Shown here piece after piece: positions 26,852-35,268 of a stretch of DNA of 64,000 bases. The translations under genes were made by a program, and so were the position numbers. Each line of letters starts with the position of its first letter. The stretch's first letter is position 1. The stretch covers positions 1 through 64,000 of the forward strand of contig JBAXOB010000003.1 in assembly GCA_037133475.1 (NCBI GenBank). The letters are read 5' to 3'. The DNA comes from CAIVAT01 sp037133475 (GTDB taxonomy: Bacteria > Bacteroidota > Bacteroidia > Bacteroidales > FEN-979). The notes under the pieces were generated by a model. That model saw nothing but the letters and a program-made list of their open reading frames with translations, was not told the DNA's origin and did no database searches.

Positions 26852-26897
26852 AAAAGGTGGATCCGGGATTTATAACCCGCATCCACCTTTCTTTTTT
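26852..26897. terminator. Terminator between convergent genes
   Basis: AAAGGTGGAT pairs with ATCCACCTTT, and CGGG/CCCG extend the stem past one mismatch; T runs flank it, so it can serve the protease gene (plus) and the DUF2892 gene (minus). Confidence 0.85.
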
Positions 26898-26915
26898 AAG
26901 GCAATGAATCTCTGT

Positions 26916-27122
26916 CTACTGCTCTTTTTTGGTGGTGTCCATTCCCATAGGTTTATAGAGAGGGCAAAAGCCGATCAGGCTTGTCAGGATGAAAACCCCG
27001 GCAAAGACCAGCAGGACAATAGCAAGAACGCCAGAAATGACCTTGGCGAAAAACAGGGCAGCGATGACGATAGCCACCAGAATCCTGAGTACTTTGTCAA
27101 TTAATCCCATGTTCTGTTTCAT
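26916..27122 (-). CDS. DUF2892 (YgaP C-terminal-like) small membrane protein
   Basis: 68 residues: MGLIDKVLRILVAIVIAAL and GVFILTSLIGFCPLYKPMG match the DUF2892 family, two membrane helices with a single Cys (FCPLY) after the second. In YgaP the same domain anchors a rhodanese. A separate sulfur-relay operon lies 2 kb downstream on the same strand; a role in sulfur handling is therefore possible but inferred. ATG 27122 gives the usual MKxNMG start. Confidence 0.85.
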   Translation of the reverse strand: MKQNMGLIDKVLRILVAIVIAALFFAKVISGVLAIVLLVFAGVFILTSLIGFCPLYKPMGMDTTKKEQ

Positions 27123-27222
27123 ACTTGTCAGTTTTGAATTTGGTTATCAGGTGTAATGAATGCAAATATATACATAAGTCAATTAATATAAAACAAAATG
27201 GTTTGACCTGGCTGCAATTTTT

Positions 27223-28704
27223 CTATTCCAGGGAAAACCATGCGTCGGCGGTTTGCTGGTCCGTAGTTTCAAATTTATACCTGAATTCGTTGGTATGTTT
27301 GTTGTAGATGTAGGCCTTTTCCCATTCTGCATGATGTTGCTGTATCTGCCTGACGGCATCGGTTATGAAATGCAGTTCACGGTCTGTCATGATCGGGTGT
27401 AAGGAAAGCCTTACCCATCCCGGTTTTTCGGAAAGATCCCCATCGTTGATCATGTCGGTTATGGATTTTGATTTCTCGTGCGATACGTGCAGCAGGTAAT
27501 GGCCATAGGTGCCTGCGCAGGCGCACCCGCCCCGGACCTGGATGCCAAAGCGGTCGCTGAGCAACTTCACCACGAGGTTGTAGTGGATGGTATCGATATA
27601 AAAGGAGATGACGCCAAGTCGGTCTTTCACCGTATCCGCCAGGATATGCAGTCCGGGAATCTGCGAAAGTTCCTCAAAGGCGATGCCGATCAGTTCGTTT
27701 TCACGCTGATGGATCTTTTCGACCGTCATCCGGTTTTTAAGTTCAATGGAAAGGGCTGTACGGATGGCCTGTAAGAATCCGGGTGTGCCGCCATCTTCAC
27801 GAACTTCGATATCGTCAATGAATTTATATTCACCCCACCGGTTCGTCCATTCCACGGTGCCTCCCCCGGGTTGATCGGGAACCTTGAGTTTATAAAGGGA
27901 TGAATCGAATATCAGCACGCCCGATGATCCAGGGCCACCGAGGAATTTGTGGGGGGAGAAATAGATGGCATCCAGTCTTTCGAGGGGATCGGCCGGGTGC
28001 ATGTCGATGGTGTCGTAAGGAGCGGAGGCAGCGTAATCGATGAAGGCATGCCCGCCGTATTCGTGCATCAGCCGGGCCATCCTGTGCACCGGGGTCCTGA
28101 TCCCCGTGACATTGGAACAGGCAGTAAAGGAGCCGATTTTGTTGCGCCGGTTTTTATATTTTTTGAGGGCATTTTCAAGTTGATCAAGGTCGACCAGCAT
28201 ATCTGCGCCCGGTTCCAGCACGATTACTTCGGCGCTTGTTTCATACCAGGAGGTCTGGTTGGAATGGTGTTCCATGTGGGTCACGAATACCACGGGAAGG
28301 TCACTCTCCTGAAGGTCATGCTGATGGGAAGGGTCGCCGCAATGCTTCATCCCGAGGATCCGCTGGAATTTCACGATGGCACCGGTCATCCCGAAACCGG
28401 TGGTGATAATCACGTCGTTTGGCCCGGCATTCACATGGGCTTTTATCTTCCTGTGGGCCAGGTGATAGGCATCGGTCATCAGCTTCCCGTTCTCGCTGGT
28501 TTCGGTATGAGTATTCCCCACAAACGGTCCGATCCCGTTGATCATAATTTCCTCAATGGCCTGGTATAATCGGCCGCTGGCGATCCAGTCGGCATAGATC
28601 ATCCTTTGCCGGCCATAAGGTGAATTGAAGCTGCAATCGTAACCGATAACCTTTTTCCGGAATTGTTCAAAATACGCTTCAGTTGTCATCATACAATCCT
28701 GCAT
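27223..28704 (-). CDS. Class V aminotransferase-fold PLP enzyme, cysteine desulfurase-like
   Basis: 493 residues. The PLP fold shows the conserved lysine in FSPHKFLGGPGSSG (about residue 242) and, near the C-terminus, RGGCACAGTYGHY, a Cys-containing loop like that of cysteine desulfurases and selenocysteine lyases. ANTHTETS and GASGRLY segments are typical of group II desulfurases. Adding to the sulfur theme, it lies between the DUF2892 gene and the SQR/TusE/DsrE genes on the same strand, though a probable terminator (28774-28819) separates it from those. Whether it releases sulfur from cysteine or acts on another substrate cannot be told. Confidence 0.82.
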   Translation of the reverse strand: MQDCMMTTEAYFEQFRKKVIGYDCSFNSPYGRQRMIYADWIASGRLYQAIEEIMINGIGPFVGNTHTETSENGKLMTDAYHLAHRKIKAHVNAGPNDVIITTGFGMTGAIVKFQRILGMKHCGDPSHQHDLQESDLPVVFVTHMEHHSNQTSWYETSAEVIVLEPGADMLVDLDQLENALKKYKNRRNKIGSFTACSNVTGIRTPVHRMARLMHEYGGHAFIDYAASAPYDTIDMHPADPLERLDAIYFSPHKFLGGPGSSGVLIFDSSLYKLKVPDQPGGGTVEWTNRWGEYKFIDDIEVREDGGTPGFLQAIRTALSIELKNRMTVEKIHQRENELIGIAFEELSQIPGLHILADTVKDRLGVISFYIDTIHYNLVVKLLSDRFGIQVRGGCACAGTYGHYLLHVSHEKSKSITDMINDGDLSEKPGWVRLSLHPIMTDRELHFITDAVRQIQQHHAEWEKAYIYNKHTNEFRYKFETTDQQTADAWFSLE

Positions 28705-28773
28705 TGTTACCTGTTTAATATAAACCGTCCCGGTTGCTTAATCCCAACATGTTAATGGGTTGAATAACATAAA

Positions 28774-28819
28774 GCACAACAGGACCTTCCCATGAGGGAT
28801 CTAATGTGCCCTGTTGTGC
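28774..28819 (-). terminator. Long-loop inverted repeat ending the sulfur operon
   Basis: GCACAACAGG (28774-28783) and CCTGTTGTGC (28810-28819) pair perfectly with a 26-base loop; on the minus strand TTTATGTTATT follows. It lies after the DsrE-like gene and before the class V gene, so probably separates two transcripts. Confidence 0.6.
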
Positions 28820-28930
28820 CTATGTGGTAAAAAAAGATTCTTCCACCCATATCGTCCACTGCAAAATTAACCAAAATACAGTGAGGTTCGTCACCTGGAC
28901 AACGGGTAAATCAGGAAATCAGGCGAGGGA

Positions 28931-29431
28931 TCAGGTAAATATGATCTGGGTCTGCAGCCCGCCGCATTTTTCGTAAAACTGCCCGACGGTCAGCACCTCC
29001 TTAACACCGTCCCAGAGGTCCTCTTTTTTCAGTTTGAACATATCCATTGCCAGTTTACAGGCATACACCTCGCCGCCGCCTGCTTCTATCATCTCCAGGA
29101 ATTCGGTGACGGGAGGGATGTCAAGTTTCTCCATCTGGCTGCGCATCATGGCGGATACGCCGGCTTCAACACCGGGGATTACGCCCAGGAGCGTGGGGAA
29201 GGGGAGCCCCCCCGGCATGCGCATGGCCGGATTCCCGGTTACGCCCGTATGGAGGCCGTTCATTGTTTTTTTTGTAATGGCGTCAAGGCCGAAAAAGGTA
29301 AAAAACAGTTTTGTTTCAATACCTTCCATTACTGCGCCATTGCCCATGACCAGGGCAGCATAAACATCTTCAATGGTGCCTTTTGCACAGATGATACAAA
29401 CTTTCTTGAGAGGAAATTCTTCGTTTGCCAT
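28931..29431 (-). CDS. DsrE/DsrF/DrsH-like family protein
   Basis: 166 residues, COG2210-type DsrE2 family. The sequence shows the CIICAKGTIEDVYAALVMG start with Cys14 and an internal Cys (EVYACKLAMDMF) at about residue 124, the kind of cysteine pair used to carry persulfide sulfur. It is the last gene of the operon SQR, DUF1641, TusE-like, DsrE-like, each separated by short gaps. Likely role: sulfur transfer from the oxidised sulfide product to an acceptor; this is inferred from family and context. Confidence 0.88.
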   Translation of the reverse strand: MANEEFPLKKVCIICAKGTIEDVYAALVMGNGAVMEGIETKLFFTFFGLDAITKKTMNGLHTGVTGNPAMRMPGGLPFPTLLGVIPGVEAGVSAMMRSQMEKLDIPPVTEFLEMIEAGGGEVYACKLAMDMFKLKKEDLWDGVKEVLTVGQFYEKCGGLQTQIIFT

Positions 29432-29478
29432 GATTGTTGAATTAATGATAGGGAAAAGAAATCTTTGCTTACAGCCGG

Positions 29479-29790
29479 TTAAACGCAGGATGCCGGTTTG
29501 GGGATCCCGGCTACCTTGGCTGCCTTTTTCATGGGAGCCCCGGGGAATAATCCATAGAACCCTTTGATATCGATGATCCCGGAGTTGCCGACTGAACGGA
29601 TGGTAAGTGCTTCGCCTTTGGCAAAGCGTTCGCGCAGGAAGTCAAGCACGGCCATGTGCTTGTCGGTCAGCTGGATTCCCTCTTCTTTGGCAATGTCCAC
29701 TGCCATCTCTTTGTTCCATTGTGCGGGATTGGTGAAATAACCCTCTTCATTGACATCGACGGTTACCCCCGCAAAAATTTTCTGTGCCAT
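29479..29790 (-). CDS. TusE/DsrC-family sulfur carrier
   Basis: 103 residues. The C-terminal arm ends IPKPASCV, with the invariant Cys102 that carries sulfur. The second DsrC cysteine, eleven positions earlier, is replaced by Ala91, so it belongs to the TusE-like one-cysteine group and cannot form the DsrC trisulfide of dissimilatory sulfite reduction. The family hands sulfur between proteins such as TusD or DsrE and an acceptor. It lies between DUF1641 and DsrE-like genes with 47-bp and 125-bp gaps, consistent with one operon. Confidence 0.9.
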   Translation of the reverse strand: MAQKIFAGVTVDVNEEGYFTNPAQWNKEMAVDIAKEEGIQLTDKHMAVLDFLRERFAKGEALTIRSVGNSGIIDIKGFYGLFPGAPMKKAAKVAGIPKPASCV

Positions 29791-29915
29791 AGTTTAAATG
29801 ATTGAATGGTTAAATGAGTGTTTTAGTTAAATGAACAATTGAAAACAGACCTTTTACTAATCAAATTTAAGGATAATTCTGATCTCAAAAACAGGAGCAA
29901 CCCGCTTACGGTGAT

Positions 29916-30590
29916 TTATGACGATGGTACACGGTTTATCGCCTGTATGAGTCTTAGCGCATAGGATAATGATTTGCGGACATCCGGCGAGTTCAGCTGT
30001 TTCATGATCCCGAAAAGGGACTTGTTGTCCAGTTTGTCATCCATTTTCACGGTCGCAAACGCCTGTGTCGTATGGTTCAACGCTGCAACCAGCTCCGGTT
30101 GGGTAAGGTTGCGGATGATACCCGCGATATTATCCGCATTGGCCTGCAGATTCTGCAGGTCTTCGACCGTAAAGGCCTGGATGAATTTATCCAATACTTT
30201 CATCATCTCGGCGCCAAAGGTAAAATAGCCCTTCTGGTCGAGTTCATTCATCTTGTTCACCGCATCCAAACCTACCTGGTGAAGTACGGGCGAGATGTCG
30301 GCCATAAAATCCCTGGCGCTTTCGAGCAGTTCAAGCATTTCATGGAAAGTTCCGACATTTTGAAGGATTTTGATCAGCAGCATGGGTACACCGTTGTGGT
30401 CAAAATCAATCTGTGATTTATCAAGCATCACGACCGATTGCTGGAAGGCATCTTTTGCCACGATACTTAAGTCGGCAACCAGGTCGTCAAATTCTTCCCG
30501 GTTTCGCTTTTGCAACTCAACACTTTCGAGGATCAGGTCCATCTTCTGGTTGAGTTCGAACATCTGTTCCTGGATGGTTTTTTCTGTCAT
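29916..30590 (-). CDS. DUF1641 family protein
   Basis: 224 residues, helical, no signal peptide or membrane segment. The C-terminal third matches DUF1641 (NIAGIIRNLTQPELV near 145-160, then FGIMKQLNSPDVRKSLSYAL near 195-215), a family often encoded beside SQR-like FAD enzymes and formate dehydrogenases, with no known biochemical function. The first half is rich in Leu/Met heptads that may form a coiled coil. It begins 11 bp after SQR and so is probably co-translated with it; an accessory role for SQR is a reasonable guess. Confidence 0.84.
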   Translation of the reverse strand: MTEKTIQEQMFELNQKMDLILESVELQKRNREEFDDLVADLSIVAKDAFQQSVVMLDKSQIDFDHNGVPMLLIKILQNVGTFHEMLELLESARDFMADISPVLHQVGLDAVNKMNELDQKGYFTFGAEMMKVLDKFIQAFTVEDLQNLQANADNIAGIIRNLTQPELVAALNHTTQAFATVKMDDKLDNKSLFGIMKQLNSPDVRKSLSYALRLIQAINRVPSS

Positions 30591-30601
30591 GACCTGGAGC
30601 G

Positions 30602-31831
30602 TTACATTTTTTTACCTGCCATCGTCATTTTCGAATCGATCGGCATCTCTTTGCCTTTCAGCAGGATATGCCAGTAAATCCAGCGGAACAGCAGTTTCCC
30701 GTAATGGTTGGTGCGGGTCTCCTTCAGCAGTCCGAATGGTCCGATTCCCGGGAAGGGAAACGATCCGGGCAATGGTTCGGTGGTGTAGTTGAAGTCGATG
30801 AGGGCTCCCTTTCCGAAACCTGTTTCAATATAGCAATTGGCATGACCATCGGAGGATGCGGTAAGCGGCCTGTTTTCAATGGCGCACATCAGGTTGGCGG
30901 TCAGTACGTCGGCCTGGAAATGGACCACCGAGCCCGCCTTGGAGGTGGGGAAATTCCCGGCATCGCCGATGACGAAAATATTGGGTGAGATGTCCGACTG
31001 CAGGGTGTGTTTATGGGCTCTGGCAAAATCCATCTCATCGCCCAGGCCGCTTCGCCCGATCATCTTGTCCCCTTTGTGAACGGGAACCGTTATCAGGCAA
31101 TCAAAGGGGATTTCGCGGTCATCGTACGAAATGATGACTTTTTTCTCATTATCGATTTTTTCGAGATAGAAATCGGGGATGATTTGAATGTTCTTTTCCT
31201 CCAGCAGCGACCCGAGAACCTTGGATGCCCTTGGTTTGGTAAAGGCTCCCGACATGGGCGTAACGTAGGTGATGTTGACCTTGTTGCGCAGTCCGCGTTC
31301 GACAAAATAGGCGTCGGCAAGCATCACAAATTCGAGGGGGGCAACCGGGCACTTGATGGGTACATCGGCAATATTCAGTACCAGTTCACCACCCGGCCAT
31401 GTCTTGAAAAACTCGGAAAGGGCTACGGCGCCCTCGATGGTGTAGAAATCAAATATGGTTTTATGCCACAGGGGGCCCATTAACCCAGGGGTCTCTTCCG
31501 GGTCAACCCGGGTGCCGGTGGCAATGATCAGGAAGTCATAGGGGAGTGAGATTCCGTCTTTAAGCAATACATGGTTCTGAGCCGCATCAATCCGGTCGAT
31601 CTCCTGGAAAATCAGGTTCACGCCCAGGGGAAGAAAACTGTTTTTAGGTTTGACGACATCCTGCCGGGTGTACATCCCGAATGGGATAAATAAAAACCCG
31701 GGTTGATAATAGTGCGTTTTATGCTGATCAATAATGGTGATGTCCCATTCTTCACGGCTCAGCAATTTACGCATTTTGTTTGCCATGATGGTACCACCGG
31801 TGCCAGCCCCAAGAATCAACAGTCTTTTCAT
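30602..31831 (-). CDS. Sulfide:quinone oxidoreductase-like FAD protein
   Basis: 409 residues, first gene of the sulfur operon. The N-terminal FAD-binding motif is LILGAGTGGTIMA, and a second dinucleotide region (LIIATGTRVDPEETPG) and FVIGDAGNFPTSK follow. Two cysteines, Cys161 (VPIKCPVAPLEF) and Cys333 (HANCYIETG), occupy positions like the two redox-active cysteines of sulfide:quinone reductases, which oxidise sulfide to polysulfide and reduce membrane quinone. A C-terminal amphipathic region (YGKLLFRWIYWHILLKGK) could sit on the membrane surface. The promoter just upstream is overlapped by a palindrome. Confidence 0.87.
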   Translation of the reverse strand: MKRLLILGAGTGGTIMANKMRKLLSREEWDITIIDQHKTHYYQPGFLFIPFGMYTRQDVVKPKNSFLPLGVNLIFQEIDRIDAAQNHVLLKDGISLPYDFLIIATGTRVDPEETPGLMGPLWHKTIFDFYTIEGAVALSEFFKTWPGGELVLNIADVPIKCPVAPLEFVMLADAYFVERGLRNKVNITYVTPMSGAFTKPRASKVLGSLLEEKNIQIIPDFYLEKIDNEKKVIISYDDREIPFDCLITVPVHKGDKMIGRSGLGDEMDFARAHKHTLQSDISPNIFVIGDAGNFPTSKAGSVVHFQADVLTANLMCAIENRPLTASSDGHANCYIETGFGKGALIDFNYTTEPLPGSFPFPGIGPFGLLKETRTNHYGKLLFRWIYWHILLKGKEMPIDSKMTMAGKKM

Positions 31832-31865
31832 GATCGGATAGGTTAATTTGCGTTAAATGTATGCA

Positions 31866-31873
31866 CAAAATTA
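31866..31873 (-). promoter_or_regulatory. -7 box of the sulfur operon
   Basis: TAATTTTG on the minus strand matches TAnnTTTG; its first base is shared with the first palindrome (31873-31902). Predicted leader about 28 bases. Confidence 0.5.
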
Positions 31874-31902
31874 GATATATAAATTGCAACATTTATATAT
31901 CT
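31873..31902. promoter_or_regulatory. Perfect inverted repeat overlapping the SQR promoter
   Basis: AGATATATAAA and TTTATATATCT are perfect inverted copies with an 8-base spacer. The centre lies about 28 bases upstream of the predicted start, so a bound regulator would block RNA polymerase. Nature of the regulator unknown; AT-rich inverted repeats of this size are typical of ArsR-family and related sulfide or redox sensors. Confidence 0.6.
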
Positions 31903-31921
31903 GTTATAAAATTAACAAAAA

Positions 31922-31942
31922 TTATATTCAGACTGAATATAA
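31922..31942. promoter_or_regulatory. Second perfect palindrome upstream of the SQR promoter
   Basis: TTATATTCAG, one central A, then CTGAATATAA. Ten-pair perfect arms; the centre lies about 73 bases upstream of the predicted start, a position compatible with an activator site. The sequence is unrelated to the first palindrome. Confidence 0.55.
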
Positions 31943-32034
31943 AATAAGTCCCTATGAAATGATTGTGAATAAATTAACAGAAAATTACCCTGTTCCGGGC
32001 AATAACCGAAAAGGGAGAGACAGGTAAGGGGGGG

Positions 32035-32259
32035 TCAGACTTTCTTCTCGGTCTGGTCGGTGGGAGGTTCTTTTTCAGCCGGCTTTTTCAGCTCTTCTTC
32101 AAAGCCTTCCATGCCATCTTTGAAACTTTTAACACCTTTACCCAAGCCTTTCATGAGTTCAGGGATTTTTTTACCACCGAAAAGCAGGAGGACAACTAAC
32201 GCTATCAGCAACAATTCCGAGTTGCCCAGTCCGAATATTAACAAAATGCCTAAGGTCAT
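32035..32259 (-). CDS. tatA: Sec-independent protein translocase TatA
   Basis: 74 residues with the TatA layout: a short N-terminal part, one membrane helix (about 8-26, FGLGNSELLLIALVVLLLFG), a hinge at GGKKIPEL and an amphipathic helix (LGKGVKSFKDGMEGFE), ending in a Pro/Glu/Lys-rich tail. It works with TatC, encoded 11 kb to the left. No TatB is visible. The N-terminal is longer than usual before the hinge by a few residues, which Bacteroidota TatA often show. Confidence 0.92.
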   Translation of the reverse strand: MTLGILLIFGLGNSELLLIALVVLLLFGGKKIPELMKGLGKGVKSFKDGMEGFEEELKKPAEKEPPTDQTEKKV

Positions 32260-32288
32260 GGTCTGTTTTTTTAAGTTGCAAATCGATG

Positions 32289-32296
32289 CAAATATA
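32289..32296 (-). promoter_or_regulatory. Candidate -7 box for tatA
   Basis: TATATTTG on the minus strand matches TAnnTTTG, about 30 bases before the tatA start. Confidence 0.42.
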
Positions 32297-32393
32297 CAAA
32301 TCTAAATGTTATAATCTTCCCAAATCAACCCGGGTATTCCAAAATATCTTATAGCTGCCGTGTTCATCATTATTCATGATCCTGCCCCGGTGT

Positions 32394-33656
32394 TCACGCA
32401 TGCATTGCCGGGGTTTCCTGCTGTGTCATCTGGTTGAAAAACAGGCAGGAATCGCCATAACTCAGGAAACGGAAATTGTTTGCAAGGGCATAATCGTAGG
32501 CTTGTCGCCAGCCCGGGCCGACCATCGCGGCAACGAGCAGCAGCAAGGTGCTCCTGGGCATATGGAAGTTGGTAATCAGTCCCGACAGCAGCCTGTATCG
32601 GTATCCCGGGACGATCATCAGCTGGGTTTCCCCTGCGTAGGCATCGAGTCCATGGGAGTCGAGGAAACCTATCAGGGCTTCCAGTGCCTGTGCGGCGCTG
32701 ACGGGCGCTCCATCCGTTTCCTGGTAGGGATCCCATTGCAAAACGCTCGGTTTTTCATTGCCTTCTCCACGGATCAGCTTAACCCCTGCCCAATAAAGAG
32801 TTTCCAGGGTCCGGGCGGAGGTAGTGCCGACGGCAATCAGGGGCCGGCCGAGGTTTTGCCGCAGGGCCACGATGGTATCGCGCGAGACAATGATCCTTTC
32901 ATGATGCATGACATGGTCAGAGATCTTTTCGGCGCTTACGGGTTTAAAGGTCCCGACCCCGACATGCAGGGTCACGCTGGCCGTGGAAATTCCCTTCCGG
33001 CGGAGCTTCTCCAGCACGGATCCGGTGAAATGAAGTCCGGCGGTAGGGGCGGCAACCGATCCTTCGGGCGAGGCAAATATGGTCTGATAACGTTCGGCAT
33101 CTTCGGGCGTCGTTGACCTGTGTATATAGGGTGGCAGCGGCATAAGCCCGGCAATTCCCAGTATTTCCGAGAAGGAGGTTTCGGCCGGTTCCCAGTGGAA
33201 GGAGATGGAGTGGCTCCCATCACCGCAATCTCCGTCGTATACTGCAGACAGGCGGTATTGGCGGTGCCGGTCGGAACAATCCATCCATAACGGACCGCTC
33301 TTCCACCGTTTCAGGTTTCCAACGAGGCATTTCCATGTCGACCCTGATTTTACCGTGAATGCTTCAGCGATTGATGTCACGGGCATCAACGGTTCCAGGC
33401 AGAATATTTCGATCCTTGCCCCGCCTGCGTTGAAAAATATCAACCTGGCCCTGATCACCCGGGTATCATTAAACACCAGGAGGCTCTCCGAAGAAAGATA
33501 ACGGTCGATATTGGAAAAGATATCCTGGGTAATCCCTCCTGGTTTGTGAACCAGCAACTTGGAGGCATCCCGCTCAGCCAGCGGGGACTGAGCGATCAGG
33601 TCATCGGGAAGCGGATAATGGTAGTCGGCAATACGAATGGCATCAGGGTCAAACAT
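32394..33656 (-). CDS. queA: S-adenosylmethionine:tRNA ribosyltransferase-isomerase QueA
   Basis: QueA transfers and rearranges the ribosyl part of SAM onto preQ1 at the wobble base of tRNAs with GUN anticodons, a late step of queuosine synthesis. The 420-residue protein starts MFDPDAIRIADYHYPLP with the family's DYHYPLPDDLIAQSPLAERD stretch and contains APTAGLHFT (about 240), DHVMHHERI and FHMPRSTLLLLVAA near the C-terminus, all conserved. ATG 33656 was chosen because the longer frame overlaps the upstream porin-like gene. The length is slightly above the usual 340-360, due to a region near residues 100-180. Confidence 0.95.
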   Translation of the reverse strand: MFDPDAIRIADYHYPLPDDLIAQSPLAERDASKLLVHKPGGITQDIFSNIDRYLSSESLLVFNDTRVIRARLIFFNAGGARIEIFCLEPLMPVTSIAEAFTVKSGSTWKCLVGNLKRWKSGPLWMDCSDRHRQYRLSAVYDGDCGDGSHSISFHWEPAETSFSEILGIAGLMPLPPYIHRSTTPEDAERYQTIFASPEGSVAAPTAGLHFTGSVLEKLRRKGISTASVTLHVGVGTFKPVSAEKISDHVMHHERIIVSRDTIVALRQNLGRPLIAVGTTSARTLETLYWAGVKLIRGEGNEKPSVLQWDPYQETDGAPVSAAQALEALIGFLDSHGLDAYAGETQLMIVPGYRYRLLSGLITNFHMPRSTLLLLVAAMVGPGWRQAYDYALANNFRFLSYGDSCLFFNQMTQQETPAMHA

Positions 33657-33699
33657 CGAAGCAATTTCCTGCAAAGTTCGGGAAAAAATCAGGACGTTG

Positions 33700-35145
33700 T
33701 CAATGCTTGTCGGAATTGAAGAAGGTGGGCTTATAGGTGAGCATGATATAGGCATACTGAGCCCATTTGCTGGTACCCTGTTTTAACCCGTTCAGCTTTT
33801 CCATGGTCGAAGTCGGCAGGAAAAAGCAATAGGCACCATTCACTTCGAAATTGCTGAAGGGTTTGTAGCTGAGCATCAGGTCAAGTTCCGATCCGAGATC
33901 TTTACCAACGGAGGTGTAGGCAGGATCGGTAGCTTTTTTAGGAGTGGACTGCAGGTAGCCGTTGGTCAGCCCCGTCATCCGCCAGGTGGCCTCCAGCGAG
34001 GTTTTTTCATTGAAGAGAAGGGTGGCCCTGGCATACAGGTCGGTCAACCCGGCGCTGGCGCCGCCTGTCACATATGATGCGAACATATCCATATAGCCGT
34101 AAAACCCGTGACTCGTGCCGTAAAGGGTCGAAAAGGAGGTGGATTTGGTCTTTAACCCTGCCGTATTTGAATAATCGTTTCCGCTGATCCATTCGTAACC
34201 GATCAGCAGGCACAGTGGCTTTACAACCTTGTAGGATGCATACCCTGCGAACATGCCGGCATTCAGGTCTCTCCCGTCGCTGAATTTGCCGCCCTGGTAA
34301 TAGCCTGAAACAAACAGCTTCAGGTTTTTCCATGTGTACCCGGCGGTGCCGCCGACGGTGAACCGGCCATACAACTGGGTTGGGAAGGTGGTGGTGAGGG
34401 AGGAGGAGGTTGTGGTTGAGATCACTGTCCTTCCGATGGTATCATGGGTGACATTGGTAACATACAAGGTGTCTTTCCGGGTCGATTTGGTGGTTACGAC
34501 GGCATTGCCCTTCTGGAACACATCCAGGATGCCGGTCAGGCTGACGACCAGCTGGTCCTTGAGGAACTTCTTTTGTTCGTACAGGTAGCCCATGTATTTG
34601 TAGTTTTTCAGGGGGTAGGTGACCAGTACGTTTGTTACAGGTGCGGTATTGTTGATGGCAAAGCCCAGGTCGCCCTTGTAGCCTGCCGAAACTGCCTCCC
34701 ATTGCAGGATCCCAACGTCGTGGGTTGCCCCCTTTTGCGACCAGTTTGAATTCCCGAACAAGCGTGAGTCATCGTAAACCAGCTCCGTCCGGCCAATCTT
34801 GATCGCGAAATTTTTTGTAAAACCATAACGGAACCAGCCTTCATAAATATTGATGGTATTGCGCGTGATGGTATCCGATGCATAATTGTTCTCCCCGAAA
34901 ACAAAAGCCTGCTGTACCGAGAACCGTGCCGTGAAGGGCTCGTTTTTGTAATCAAAGATCAGCCGGTTGCGACCTAAGATATCGGCGACAGGCGTCATGC
35001 TCGAATCCCTTAACTTGCCATAGCCATCCCGGTATTCGGCCCTTGGCCTGAATTCACCTGAAACGGAGAACTGTGCCATTGAATTCCCTGCCAGCGCAAG
35101 CGCACAGCTGATAATCACTACCATCTTTTGAATCAGCGATTTCAT
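33700..35145 (-). CDS. Porin-like outer-membrane beta-barrel protein
   Basis: 481 codons including a signal peptide (MKSLIQKMVVIISCALALAGNS). The mature part begins with a conserved FSVSGEFRPRAEYRDG motif, then alternating aromatic/polar strands typical of a 16- or 18-strand barrel (alginate-export or porin type), ending in a terminal strand near WAQYAYIMLTYKPTFF. ATG 35145 precedes the signal peptide; the longer frame is not signal-like. Solute unknown. The gene sits between pssA and queA and has no obvious partner. Confidence 0.78.
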   Translation of the reverse strand: MKSLIQKMVVIISCALALAGNSMAQFSVSGEFRPRAEYRDGYGKLRDSSMTPVADILGRNRLIFDYKNEPFTARFSVQQAFVFGENNYASDTITRNTINIYEGWFRYGFTKNFAIKIGRTELVYDDSRLFGNSNWSQKGATHDVGILQWEAVSAGYKGDLGFAINNTAPVTNVLVTYPLKNYKYMGYLYEQKKFLKDQLVVSLTGILDVFQKGNAVVTTKSTRKDTLYVTNVTHDTIGRTVISTTTSSSLTTTFPTQLYGRFTVGGTAGYTWKNLKLFVSGYYQGGKFSDGRDLNAGMFAGYASYKVVKPLCLLIGYEWISGNDYSNTAGLKTKSTSFSTLYGTSHGFYGYMDMFASYVTGGASAGLTDLYARATLLFNEKTSLEATWRMTGLTNGYLQSTPKKATDPAYTSVGKDLGSELDLMLSYKPFSNFEVNGAYCFFLPTSTMEKLNGLKQGTSKWAQYAYIMLTYKPTFFNSDKH

Positions 35146-35250
35146 AATATTTAATGTATTTGATTGTGAAATAATGAACAATGTAAAAATAGAAATTAAT
35201 CCCCGGAGGCTAATCATTAACTACTATACAATATTGTAGGAAATAAACAA

Positions 35251-35258
35251 TAAATTTG
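35251..35258 (+). promoter_or_regulatory. Candidate -7 box for pssA
   Basis: TAAATTTG matches TAnnTTTG, 11 bases before the pssA start. A perfect 12-bp palindrome, TACAATATTGTA (35227-35238), lies just upstream and may be an operator. Confidence 0.42.
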
Positions 35259-35268
35259 CAGGAAAGAA

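Noticed and set aside
27949..28569. 206-codon plus-strand frame opposite the class V aminotransferase gene
   Set aside because: Antisense shadow; the minus-strand frame carries all conserved PLP motifs.
32376..33116. 246-codon plus-strand frame opposite queA
   Set aside because: It mirrors the codon pattern of the strong queA gene and has no family features.
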